Shown piece by piece: positions 48,750 to 56,889 of a stretch of DNA of 64,000 bases. The number at the start of each line of letters is the position of its first letter. Positions within the stretch are counted from its first letter, which is position 1. Location of the stretch: assembly GCF_900187365.1 (NCBI RefSeq), contig NZ_FYDG01000003.1:286347-350346 (forward strand). Direction: 5' to 3'. A model generated the notes under the pieces. The model had not been told where the DNA came from and did no database searches. It saw only the letters and a list, made by a program, of their open reading frames with translations. The stretch comes from Rhodoblastus acidophilus. Its GTDB lineage: Bacteria > Pseudomonadota > Alphaproteobacteria > Rhizobiales > Beijerinckiaceae. The position numbers were made by a program, and so were the translations under genes.

Positions 48750-49625
48750 TTGTCCACCACCGGCGAGAAGATCCCGCTCGACCTGAACCTGAACGATCAG
48801 GAGATCGACGCGCAGAGCCTCGAAGACGAGCAGGAGTTCGGACCGGCCGGCGAGGGCGGGGACGACGAGGCCTCCGCCGCCAAGCGGCGGGTCAAGAAAG
48901 TCGCCTCCGCGATCAGCGGGCGCAGGTATCGCAAGCGCCAGCTGGTGCTCATCGACAGTCTGCGCCCCTCGCTCGCCGAACGCATCCGTCGCGACTATCC
49001 GGAGCTGCCGGCCAACGCGCGGATCTCGTATGGCGAACTCGCGCGCTACCAGATGCTCTATGTCGAGGAGTTGTTGCAGCAGGAGCACGGCGAGTTTAGC
49101 GAACTCGACCGTCAGGTCGCCGAAAGCATCGCCAAGCAGGAAACCATCGCCGAAAACACCGAAGACGAATATGAGGAGCATCGCACCTTTGGCGAGCGGC
49201 TGTCCGACCATCTGGCGAGTTTCGGCGGCAGCTGGGCCTTCCTCATCTCCTTCGCGGTCGTTCTGGTGGTGTGGATGGCCTTCAATCTGGTCAGGGGGGA
49301 AGGGGCGGCGTTCGATCCCTATCCGTTCATCCTGCTCAACCTCGTCCTGTCCTGCCTCGCCGCGATCCAGGCGCCGGTCATCATGATGAGCCAGAAGCGG
49401 CAGGAGGCCAAGGATCGCCAGCGCTCACTCAACGACTATCGCGTCAACCTCAAGGCCGAACTCGAAATCCGCCACCTGCACGAGAAGATCGACTATCTGA
49501 TCTCGCGGCAATGGCAGCGGCTGTCGGAAATACAGCAGGTGCAGATCGAAATGCTGCAACAAGCCGACCGCCGCAAGAAGACCAAAACCCCGAGGCGGCG
49601 CGAGGACCCGGCGCCCGCCGCTTGA
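48750..49625 (+). CDS. DUF1003 family membrane protein
   Basis: A 291-residue protein with an acidic N-terminus, a helical region (GRRYRKRQLVLIDSLRPSLAERI), and the DUF1003 core: FGERLSDHLASFGGSWAFLISFAVVLVVWMAFN, then YPFILLNLVLSCLAAIQAPVIMMSQKRQEAKDR. Two transmembrane segments (about 152-172 and 187-207) are followed by a basic C-terminal coiled region. The start is a TTG with GGAG seven bases upstream. Function unknown; members are common in soil bacteria. Confidence 0.85.
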   Translation: MSTTGEKIPLDLNLNDQEIDAQSLEDEQEFGPAGEGGDDEASAAKRRVKKVASAISGRRYRKRQLVLIDSLRPSLAERIRRDYPELPANARISYGELARYQMLYVEELLQQEHGEFSELDRQVAESIAKQETIAENTEDEYEEHRTFGERLSDHLASFGGSWAFLISFAVVLVVWMAFNLVRGEGAAFDPYPFILLNLVLSCLAAIQAPVIMMSQKRQEAKDRQRSLNDYRVNLKAELEIRHLHEKIDYLISRQWQRLSEIQQVQIEMLQQADRRKKTKTPRRREDPAPAA

Positions 49626-49721
49626 CTGGAATAATTCCAATCTAGCGCATTTCAATTGCAGGCTTTTAAGGCTCAAGCTTTATTTCTCCACACTCGGAAA
49701 GTTCGCCGGGGAGAGTCGCTG

Positions 49722-49735
49722 TGGCGCTAGCGCCA
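49722..49735. promoter_or_regulatory. Perfect 14-bp palindrome TGGCGCTAGCGCCA upstream of the porin gene
   Basis: The site lies about 100 bases before the porin start. A second short palindrome, TGGAATAATTCCA, occurs near 49627. Either could be an operator; neither matches a regulator I can name. Confidence 0.35.
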
Positions 49736-49833
49736 GAGTCGAGGTCTTCCACGTGCGCCGCCGGTTGTGCTGCTTGTGTTTGAAGCATTCCGGCGTAAAA
49801 CTAAGTCGAGATCGGCGGCAACTAAGAAAAGAT

Positions 49834-51240
49834 ATGGATTTCGATATGAAAAGCCCGAAGTGGAGCAAGAAAAAACGGCAGCTGGCCGTTGGCGCCGTCC
49901 TGCTGGGCGCGCTTGCGGGCGGTCCAGCCCGCGCCGCCGACGCCGCGCCCCCGGCCGAACCCGCGCCCGACGATCTGCCCTCCGTTCTCAACAGCGTTCC
50001 GGCGTTCGCGCCTATCGTCGATTTCAAGAAGCAGCTCAGGGACAAGGGCGTCAATCTGCAGCTCAACTACATCGGCGAGGTTCTTGGCGCCGCCTCCGGG
50101 GGCAAGCGCCAGGGCGCGATCTATGACGGGCGCATGGAATTCGTGCTCGACGCCGACATGGAGAAGATCGCCGGCCTGACCGGCGGCGCGATCCACGCCA
50201 ACGCCTATTGGATCCACGGCACGGGCCTGTCGCGCTATTATCTTGGCAATCTGCTCACGGCCAGCAATATCGAGGCGCTGCCCACCTTCCGGCTCTACGA
50301 GGCGTGGTACGAGCAGAGGGCGTTCGACGACGGCCTCAGCCTGCGCTTCGGCCAGCTCGCCGCCGATACGGAATTCTTCGTCAGCAAATATGGCGCGCTG
50401 TTCATCAACGGCACGTTCGGCTGGCCCGCCTTCACCGGCGCCAACCTGCCGAGCGGCGGTCCCGGCTATCCCTTCGCCACCCCCGGCGTCCGGGTCAAGC
50501 TCGGCAGCGACAGCGACCCCGTCAACATCCTCGCCGCCGTGTTCAACGGCGATCCCGCGGGTTCGTGCGGCGACGACGCCCAGCGCTGCAACCGTTACGG
50601 GACCAATGTCCGCCTGCAGGACGCGCCGCTCGCGATGCAGGAAGTTCAGTACAAGTACAACCAGGGCAAGGACGACACGGGCCTGGCCGGCACGATCAAG
50701 TTCGGCGCGTTCGAGCATTACGGCAATTTCGCCAACCTGCGCTACGACACCGCAGGCTCCCCGCTCGGCGGCCTCGCCAGCAATGGCGTGGCCGGCGTGC
50801 TGAAAGGCGATTACGGCTTTTACGGCGTGCTGGACCAGCAAATCTGGAAAATGGGCGACGAACCCGGCAAGGGCGCGGCGCTGTTCGTGCGCGTGGCCGG
50901 CGCGCCGGGCGACCGCAACATGGTCGATTTCTACGTCGATGGCGGCGTGAACTTCACCGGGCTGGTTCCGGGACGGCCGGACGACGCTTTCGGCGTCGCT
51001 GTGGCCTACGCTCATGTTTCCAATTGGCTGCGCGGCTATGACATCGATTCGGGCGCGGCGGTCGCGCGCCGCGACGAAACCGCGCTGGAGCTGACCTATC
51101 AGTACCAGATCGTGTCCGGCTGGAACGTGCAGCCCGACTTCCAGTACATTTTCCGCCCCGGCGGCGGCGTGGCCGACGCCAATGGCGCCCGCGTGCGCGA
51201 TGCGGCCGTGTTCGGCGTCCGCACCACGCTCAACTTCTAA
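49834..51240 (+). CDS. OprB-type carbohydrate-selective porin
   Basis: A 468-residue outer-membrane protein. A long basic signal peptide (about 1-35, ending GGPARAADA) precedes the barrel. Typical OprB blocks are GVNLQLNYIGEVLG, FRLYEAWYEQRAFDDGLSLRFGQLAADTEFFVSKYGALFINGTFGWP and YQYQIVSGWNVQPDFQYIFRPGGG; the chain ends in Phe (TTLNF), as needed for barrel insertion. It probably lets sugars or small organic acids diffuse in. Placement next to the lactate genes may be coincidental. ATG at 49846 is an alternative start. Confidence 0.87.
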   Translation: MDFDMKSPKWSKKKRQLAVGAVLLGALAGGPARAADAAPPAEPAPDDLPSVLNSVPAFAPIVDFKKQLRDKGVNLQLNYIGEVLGAASGGKRQGAIYDGRMEFVLDADMEKIAGLTGGAIHANAYWIHGTGLSRYYLGNLLTASNIEALPTFRLYEAWYEQRAFDDGLSLRFGQLAADTEFFVSKYGALFINGTFGWPAFTGANLPSGGPGYPFATPGVRVKLGSDSDPVNILAAVFNGDPAGSCGDDAQRCNRYGTNVRLQDAPLAMQEVQYKYNQGKDDTGLAGTIKFGAFEHYGNFANLRYDTAGSPLGGLASNGVAGVLKGDYGFYGVLDQQIWKMGDEPGKGAALFVRVAGAPGDRNMVDFYVDGGVNFTGLVPGRPDDAFGVAVAYAHVSNWLRGYDIDSGAAVARRDETALELTYQYQIVSGWNVQPDFQYIFRPGGGVADANGARVRDAAVFGVRTTLNF

Positions 51241-51243
51241 CGG

Positions 51244-51274
51244 AAAAAGGCGCGCCCGACAGGCGCGCCTTTTT
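51244..51274. terminator. Bidirectional terminator between the porin gene and lutC
   Basis: AAAAAGGCGCGCC-CGACA-GGCGCGCCTTTTT is a perfect 13-bp hairpin with A and T tracts on both sides. It can end transcription from both converging genes. Confidence 0.92.
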
Positions 51275-51276
51275 CA

Positions 51277-51915
51277 TCAACCGATCATCACGATATGCAG
51301 CCGGCGTGGTCCATGCGCGCCGCGCGCCAGCACGCCTTCGATATCGGTGGTGCCGGACGCGCCAGTGATGAAATTGACATTGCGCGGCTGCGGCTGGCCC
51401 TGTTCCTGCGCGGCGTAATCCTCGAAACGCGCGACGATCGCCCGCGCCTCCAGCGCGACAATGTGGTGCAGCGGCATAAAGCCATAGAGCGTCGGCGCCT
51501 CCGGCCCGGAATGGAACAGCAGCGATCCCGTCTCGGCTATGCCGCCGCGCGCCGCGCCCACCGCCATCATCGTGTCGGACGTGAGCGGCGCGGCGCGAAT
51601 CTCCGACCAATCCAGCGCCAGCAGGCGGGAATCGGGTTGCAGCGCGGCCTCCTTCGCCAGACCATGCGTCTCGGCGTAACGCGCGACCGCCTCCGGCAAA
51701 TTGCTCCAGTCCGCCGCGCGCTCGACGCTGGCGCCGACCTTCTCCGCCGTGACGCGGGCGATGAAATTCTCGACGAGATCGGAAAATTCCAGCGGCGGCA
51801 GGCAGTCCTGCATCGCCCGCGCCAGATCGCGCGCCTGCGCCGCGATCGCCGCCTCGGAATGGCTTTGCGGCCGCAGACGGCGCAGGGCGGAGAAAATATC
51901 GTGGCGCGCGCTCAT
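51277..51915 (-). CDS. lutC: L-lactate utilization protein LutC (LUD domain)
   Basis: A 212-residue protein of the LUD fold with TSDTMMAVGAARGGIAETGSLLFHSG and the C-terminal FITGASGTTDIEGVLARGAHGPRRLHIV. With LutA and LutB it forms the Fe-S L-lactate dehydrogenase that oxidises L-lactate to pyruvate. It overlaps lutB by four bases (ATGA) and ends at the shared terminator. Confidence 0.92.
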   Translation of the reverse strand: MSARHDIFSALRRLRPQSHSEAAIAAQARDLARAMQDCLPPLEFSDLVENFIARVTAEKVGASVERAADWSNLPEAVARYAETHGLAKEAALQPDSRLLALDWSEIRAAPLTSDTMMAVGAARGGIAETGSLLFHSGPEAPTLYGFMPLHHIVALEARAIVARFEDYAAQEQGQPQPRNVNFITGASGTTDIEGVLARGAHGPRRLHIVMIG

Positions 51916-53315
51916 GCCTGTTCTCCCGACTCGATCTGCGCCAGAAACGTCTTCTTGGCCGGCGTCGGGAAATCGCGGCTTTGCGTCCAACCCGGCGTGA
52001 AGGGCAGGGCGGCGATCCAGCCGTCTTTGCCGCGCCGCCGCAGCAGCGGCAGGGCCAGCGCCAGCGCCGCCCGGTAGAGCCGGGGTTTGCTGGCGACCAA
52101 AGCCCACAGCGCCAGCCCGCGCCGCAGCGCCGGCGACTCAAAACCCTGGCGGAAGCTTTTGGCGCGCCAGTCGCGCAGCAGGGTGGGCAGCGGGATGTCC
52201 ACCGGGCAGACCTGCTTGCACATCCCGTTGAGCGTGCAGGCGTGCGGCAGGTCGCGCGACGGCTCCAGTCCGTCGAATATCGGAGTCAGCGCCGCGCCCA
52301 TCGGGCCGGGATAGGCGCCGCCATAAGCGTGGCCGCCGATCTTGCGATAGACCACGCAATGGTTGAGGCAGGCCCCGCAGCGCACGCAGCGCAGCATGTC
52401 CGGCATCTCCTCCAGCATTTGCGTGCGGCCGTGGTCCACCAGCACGATGTGGAATTCCTCGGGGCCGTCGCGGTCGCCCGCGCGCTTCGGCCCGCAATGA
52501 AACGTGGTGTATTGCGTGAGATCGGCGCCGGTGGCCGAGCGCACCAGCAGCCGCGTCAATTGCAGCGCGTGTTCGGTCGTCGCCACGATCTTTTCGATGC
52601 CGGCGGTGACGATATGCACGCGCGGCGGCGTGGTGGTCAGCTCGGCGTTGCCTTCGTTGGTGATGGTGCAGATCGCGCCGGTCTCGGCCACCAGGAAATT
52701 CGCGCCGGATATACCCACTTCCGCGCCGAAAAAATCGTCGCGCAATTCGTGGCGCGCGGAGGCCACCATGGCCTCGACCTCGGTCAGCAGCAAATGGTCG
52801 CGGTGGTGCTGCTGGAACAGTTTGGAGACATCCTCGCGGGTGCGATGCGCCGCCGGCCAGATGATGTGCGACGGCGTTTCGCCCGCGAGCTGGATAATGT
52901 GCTCGGCGAGATCGGTCTCGACGCGGCGAATGCCCGCTTCCGCCAGCGCGTCGGGCAGGCCGATCTCCTCGCCCAGCATGCTTTTCGAACGCGTCGCGGT
53001 CTTCGCCTTGGCTTGCCGGCAGATGTCGATGACGGCGGCGCAGGCTTCCTTGGCGTCGCGCGCCCAGTGAATTTTCGCGCCGCTCGCCAAGGCGTTGCGC
53101 TCGAATTGTTCGAGATAATGCGGGAAATGCGCCAGCGCGTGATCCTTGATCGCGGCGGCGGCGGCGCGCGCCCGGTCGAAGTCCGGCCATGCCGCCACGG
53201 CGGCGGCGCGCTTGACCCGCGCATTGCCGGTGGTGCGGTCGAGCGCGGTCTTCAGCGTCTTGTCGCCCAGCGCTTTTCGCGCCCGGTCTTTAAAAGTCCC
53301 AAGCGCCGTCGTCAT
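51912..53315 (-). CDS. lutB: L-lactate utilization iron-sulfur protein LutB
   Basis: A 467-residue subunit combining a LUD domain (SKSMLGEEIGLPDALAEAGI; GISGANFLVAETGAICTITNEGNAELTT) and a C-terminal two-cluster ferredoxin domain with CVRCGACLNHC and CTLNGMCKQVCPV. It carries electrons from lactate oxidation towards the respiratory chain. The ATG at 53315 follows GGAGAA and overlaps the lutA stop. Confidence 0.94.
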   Translation of the reverse strand: MTTALGTFKDRARKALGDKTLKTALDRTTGNARVKRAAAVAAWPDFDRARAAAAAIKDHALAHFPHYLEQFERNALASGAKIHWARDAKEACAAVIDICRQAKAKTATRSKSMLGEEIGLPDALAEAGIRRVETDLAEHIIQLAGETPSHIIWPAAHRTREDVSKLFQQHHRDHLLLTEVEAMVASARHELRDDFFGAEVGISGANFLVAETGAICTITNEGNAELTTTPPRVHIVTAGIEKIVATTEHALQLTRLLVRSATGADLTQYTTFHCGPKRAGDRDGPEEFHIVLVDHGRTQMLEEMPDMLRCVRCGACLNHCVVYRKIGGHAYGGAYPGPMGAALTPIFDGLEPSRDLPHACTLNGMCKQVCPVDIPLPTLLRDWRAKSFRQGFESPALRRGLALWALVASKPRLYRAALALALPLLRRRGKDGWIAALPFTPGWTQSRDFPTPAKKTFLAQIESGEQA

Positions 53316-54103
53316 GGCTTCTCCTCGCCAATCGCGTGGAGCGCGCGGCCCGCCAGCAGCTCGGCGGCGTGGAAGACGCGGGTGGAGGCGCCGGCGCGAC
53401 GCAGTTTGCCCGCCATGTTGAGCAGGCAGCCGAGATCGCCGCCCAGCAGCAGGTCGGCGCCGGTCGCCACGATATTCTCGGCCTTTTCCGTGACGATGGC
53501 GTCGGAGATTTCCGAATATTTCACGCAGAACGTGCCGCCGAAGCCGCAACACGTCTCCTCGCCCTCCATCGGCCGCATCTCCAGCCCTTCGATGGCGGCG
53601 AGCAGGGCGCGCGGCTGCGCCTTGACCCCGAGTTCGCGCAGGCCGGAGCAGGTGTCGTGATAGGTCGCGCTGGCCTTGCAGGACACGCCGCGGGGCCGGA
53701 AGCCGCGCACGTCGGCGAGGAAGCTCAGCAGCTCGAACGTCTTGGCGCCAAGACGTTCCGCGCGCTCGCGCATGGCGGGATCGGCGTGGAAAAGTTCGGG
53801 ATAATGCACGCGGATCATCGCGGCGCAGGAGCCCGAAGGCGCGACCAGATAGTCGAAATCCTCGAAGATCTCGATCACCTGCCGCGCCAGTCGCTTGGCT
53901 GACGCGTCGTCGCCGCTGTTGTAGGCGGGCTGACCGCAGCAGGTCTGCGCCTTGGGGACCTCAACGTCGCAGCCCGCCGCGCGCAAAAGCTCCAGCGCCG
54001 AAAAACCGATGTTCGGCCGCAGCATGTCCACGAGACAGGTGGCGAATAGCCCGACCTTGGGGGGCGCCTGACGCGCCCCGCCTGAATTGGCGTTTTCTTC
54101 CAT
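53312..54103 (-). CDS. lutA: L-lactate utilization protein LutA (CCG domains)
   Basis: A 263-residue cysteine-rich subunit with two CCG domains, seen as QTCCGQPAYNSGD (about residue 55) and EETCCGFGGTFCVKY (about 185), the type that binds an Fe-S cluster in heterodisulfide reductase-like proteins. First gene of lutABC. A FadR-type palindrome lies 79 bases upstream of the start. Confidence 0.94.
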   Translation of the reverse strand: MEENANSGGARQAPPKVGLFATCLVDMLRPNIGFSALELLRAAGCDVEVPKAQTCCGQPAYNSGDDASAKRLARQVIEIFEDFDYLVAPSGSCAAMIRVHYPELFHADPAMRERAERLGAKTFELLSFLADVRGFRPRGVSCKASATYHDTCSGLRELGVKAQPRALLAAIEGLEMRPMEGEETCCGFGGTFCVKYSEISDAIVTEKAENIVATGADLLLGGDLGCLLNMAGKLRRAGASTRVFHAAELLAGRALHAIGEEKP

Positions 54104-54181
54104 CGTATGACCGCCCTGATTTTTCCGCGCGTTGACGCGCGGCCGGCCTCTTTCATTGTTGCCTAACGCGAATATTACTTG

Positions 54182-54200
54182 TGGTCAACTAATTTGACCA
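54182..54200. promoter_or_regulatory. FadR/LldR-type operator before lutABC
   Basis: TGGTCAA-CTAAT-TTGACCA is a perfect palindrome with the TGGT-N11-ACCA form bound by FadR-subfamily GntR regulators. It lies in the 101-base gap between the regulator gene and lutA. Confidence 0.75.
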
Positions 54201-54204
54201 GAGG

Positions 54205-54966
54205 TCAGGACGCGACGAATTCCGAGCGGCCCATCCGGCGCAGCGCGCGGGCGACGCGGGTCTGCTCCTCGCGGATGGCGCGCAGCGTTTCCGCCGTCGC
54301 CACCATATGGCGCGAGGCGGCCTCGCCCGCCGCCGCAGGATCGCGCGCCAGCACGGCCTCGCCAATGTCGAGGTGCTGTTTCAGCAAATCCTCGCGCGCG
54401 CCGGGATGGGTGTAAAGCTGATGCCGATTGTAGAACACGCCATGGCGCAGCATGTCGGAAAAAGCGCGCATGATGTGCAGCATCACGAGATTGTGCGAGC
54501 CCTCGTAGATCAGCATGTGCAGGTCGGCGTCGGCCTCGGCCTCGTCGGTGGGATCGTCCTTGGCGTGGGCTGTCCGCATCTTGTCGAGGCAGGCTTTTAG
54601 CGCCTCGCGTTCCGGCTCGGTGGCTCGAACCGCCGCCAGTCGCGCCGCCTCGCCCTCCACCAGGCCGCGATATTCCAGATAATCCAGCAACGCCTGCTCG
54701 TTGGCCTGCATCATGGCCGCGAGCGGCTCGGTCAGCGGCGCCATGAACTGGGTGACGCAGGTGCCGGTGCGATTGGTCTCGATCAGTCCGCGTCTTTGCA
54801 ATTTTTCAAGCGCCTCGCGCAGCGACGGGCGCGACACTTCGAGTTTCTCGGCCAGTTCGCGCTCGGCCGCCAGCCGTTCGCCGGGGCGCAGCGCGCCTTC
54901 CAGGATCAGCTGCTCCAGATGGTCGGCGATCGCGTCGGAAAGTTTGAGATTGCGGACAGGTTCCAT
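54205..54966 (-). CDS. FadR-subfamily GntR regulator of lactate genes (LldR-like)
   Basis: A 253-residue regulator with the GntR winged helix (LSDAIADHLEQLILEGALRPGERLAAERELAEKLEVSRPSLREALEKLQRRGLIETN) and a helical FCD ligand-binding domain (DADLHMLIYEGSHNLVMLHIMRAFSDMLRHG), whose Asp/His residues normally bind a metal and an organic acid. It is between lutABC and the lactate permease, both with matching operators. A start eight codons upstream (54990) is possible. Lactate is the likely effector. Confidence 0.88.
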   Translation of the reverse strand: MEPVRNLKLSDAIADHLEQLILEGALRPGERLAAERELAEKLEVSRPSLREALEKLQRRGLIETNRTGTCVTQFMAPLTEPLAAMMQANEQALLDYLEYRGLVEGEAARLAAVRATEPEREALKACLDKMRTAHAKDDPTDEAEADADLHMLIYEGSHNLVMLHIMRAFSDMLRHGVFYNRHQLYTHPGAREDLLKQHLDIGEAVLARDPAAAGEAASRHMVATAETLRAIREEQTRVARALRRMGRSEFVAS

Positions 54967-55037
54967 GGCCGGGCGCGCTCGAAATGACATTTGCCCGGCA
55001 AGCTTACCACTGACCAAAACATCAGTCCAAGGAACTA

Positions 55038-55066
55038 TTGCCAAACCGTGACCGATCCAATAATCG
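55038..55066 (+). promoter_or_regulatory. Proposed lactate permease promoter
   Basis: TTGCCA and TAATCG are separated by 17 bases. The expected start of transcription falls in the operator at 55071-55089. Confidence 0.45.
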
Positions 55067-55070
55067 AGAA

Positions 55071-55089
55071 TGGTCAATTAAACATACCA
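55071..55089. promoter_or_regulatory. FadR/LldR-type operator before lldP
   Basis: TGGT-CAATTAAACAT-ACCA has the same TGGT-N11-ACCA form as the lutABC site. Being just after the proposed -10 box it would block transcription when bound. Confidence 0.6.
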
Positions 55090-55136
55090 GCTATGCGCGT
55101 GGTCAATAGCTGCGCGTCTCCGTCAGGGGAGGAAAC

Positions 55137-56759
55137 ATGTTCGCTCAACTGCTCACGCCCGTGGGCGACAGCCTCGCGCTGTCCTTCGCCGCGGCGACGT
55201 TGCCGGTCGTCGTGGTGCTCGTCATGCTCGGCCTGTTGCGCCGTCCGGCCTGGCAGGCCGCCGGCCTCGGTCTGGCCGTCGGCCTCGCGCTGGCGATCTA
55301 CGCCTGGAAGGTTCCCGCCCAACTGGCGGTCGATTCCGTGCTGAACGGCGTGGTGTTCGCGCTGTGGCCGGTGATGTGGATCGTGGTCAACGCGCTGCTG
55401 CTCTACAATGTCGCGGTCAAGTCCGGGCGCTTCGACGCCTTCCGCGCCTGGGTGATCGAGCATCTGCCCAACGACCGCCGCATCGTGCTGATCGTGATTG
55501 GCTTCTGCTTCGGCGCGCTGCTCGAAGGCGTGTCGGGCTTCGGCACCCCCGTCGCCATCACCTCGTCGCTGCTGATCCTGGTCGGCTTCCCGCCGCTGGA
55601 GGCGCTGGTTTACGTGTTGATCTTCAACACGGCGCCGGTCGCTTTCGGCGCGCTGGGCGTGCCGGTGACCGTGCTCGGCGCCGTGACGGGCCTGCCGGCC
55701 GCGCCGCTCGGCGCCATGATCGGCCGCCAGTTGCCCGTTCTCGCGCTGATCCTGCCGTTCTATGTCATGGCGGCTTACGGCGGCTGGCGCTCGGTCAAGG
55801 CGCTGTGGCCGGTGCTGCTGGTCTCCGGCGGCTGTTTCGCCTTTTCGCAATTCGTCGCCTCGAACTGGCTCGATTATTCGCTGACCGACGTGCTGGCCTC
55901 GCTCGGCTCGCTCGGCGGCACGCTGCTGTTCCTGATGGTGTGGAAGCCCCGGCCCGACCCGGAATTCGCCATTTCCCAGGAGGCGTTCGAGGCCGAAAAA
56001 CACGCCGACCGCGTGCCGGACGTCGCGCTGTGGCAGGGCTGGCTGCCCTGGCTGATCGTGTCGGGCGTGGTGATCGCCTGGACGCATTTCGGCGTCGCCA
56101 GCATCGGCCAGAGCAAGATCGAATGGCCCGGCCTGCACAACGCCATCTCGATCACGCTCTACAACGCCAAGCCCTATGCCGCCGTCTGGGCCTTCCAGCC
56201 GCTCGGCACCGGCACCGCCATTCTGCTGGCCACGATCATCACCGCGCTGATCGTGAAACTGTCGCCCGCCGACTTTTTCCGCTGTATCGGCGCCACCGCC
56301 AAGCAGAGCTGGATCGCGGCGATCACCGTCACCTTCATCATCGGCCTCGCCTATCTGATGAACTATTCCGGCATGGCGTACACGCTCGGCCATGGCGTCG
56401 CCTCGACCGGCAAGCTGTTCGTGCTGCTGTCGCCCTTCCTGGGCTGGGTCGCGGTGATGCTGTCCGGCTCCGACACTTCGGGCAACGCCTTGTTTGGCAA
56501 TTTGCAGGTGGTCGCCGCCCGGCAGCTCGACCTCAACCCGGTGCTGTTCGCCGCCGCCAATTCTTCGGGCGGCGTGATGGGCAAGATGATCTCGCCGCAG
56601 AACATCGTCACGGGATGCACGGTCACCGGCCTGACCAACAAGGAGGGCCTGGTGTTCTCGCGCACCTTCGGCCATTCCATCGTGCTGACGCTGGCGTTGA
56701 GCGCGCTGGTGGCGTTCCAGCAATTCGTCATCCCCTGGGTGATTCCGGTGGTTAAGTAA
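55137..56759 (+). CDS. lldP: L-lactate permease
   Basis: A 540-residue inner-membrane lactate:proton symporter of the LctP family with about 13 hydrophobic segments. Conserved blocks include FGALLEGVSGFGTPVAITSSLL, LGWVAVMLSGSDTSGNALFGNLQ and MGKMISPQNIVTGC. The ATG follows AGGGGAGGAAAC, a strong ribosome site. It is divergent from the regulator and lutABC, and probably co-regulated with them. Confidence 0.95.
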   Translation: MFAQLLTPVGDSLALSFAAATLPVVVVLVMLGLLRRPAWQAAGLGLAVGLALAIYAWKVPAQLAVDSVLNGVVFALWPVMWIVVNALLLYNVAVKSGRFDAFRAWVIEHLPNDRRIVLIVIGFCFGALLEGVSGFGTPVAITSSLLILVGFPPLEALVYVLIFNTAPVAFGALGVPVTVLGAVTGLPAAPLGAMIGRQLPVLALILPFYVMAAYGGWRSVKALWPVLLVSGGCFAFSQFVASNWLDYSLTDVLASLGSLGGTLLFLMVWKPRPDPEFAISQEAFEAEKHADRVPDVALWQGWLPWLIVSGVVIAWTHFGVASIGQSKIEWPGLHNAISITLYNAKPYAAVWAFQPLGTGTAILLATIITALIVKLSPADFFRCIGATAKQSWIAAITVTFIIGLAYLMNYSGMAYTLGHGVASTGKLFVLLSPFLGWVAVMLSGSDTSGNALFGNLQVVAARQLDLNPVLFAAANSSGGVMGKMISPQNIVTGCTVTGLTNKEGLVFSRTFGHSIVLTLALSALVAFQQFVIPWVIPVVK

Positions 56760-56772
56760 AAAGACCAGTCAC

Positions 56773-56792
56773 GGAGGGCCTTGCGGCCCTCC
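56773..56792 (+). terminator. Hairpin after lldP
   Basis: GGAGGGCC-TTGC-GGCCCTCC is a perfect 8-bp stem 13 bases after the stop, followed by GCGCATTT. Termination may be partial, letting transcription reach the dehydrogenase gene. Confidence 0.6.
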
Positions 56793-56889
56793 GCGCATTT
56801 CATTAGCCCATCGTCAGGATGACGCCCCGCGCCCCCGACCGGGCCGACAGGGCGCCGAAAATTTCGCCAAGCTTTCAGGAGATGCGGCC

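Noticed and set aside
49626..49640. TGGAATAATTCCA palindrome considered as an Irr/ICE-type iron element
   Set aside because: The flanking TTTAGA...TCTAAA context of that element is missing; a chance palindrome just after a stop codon is as likely.
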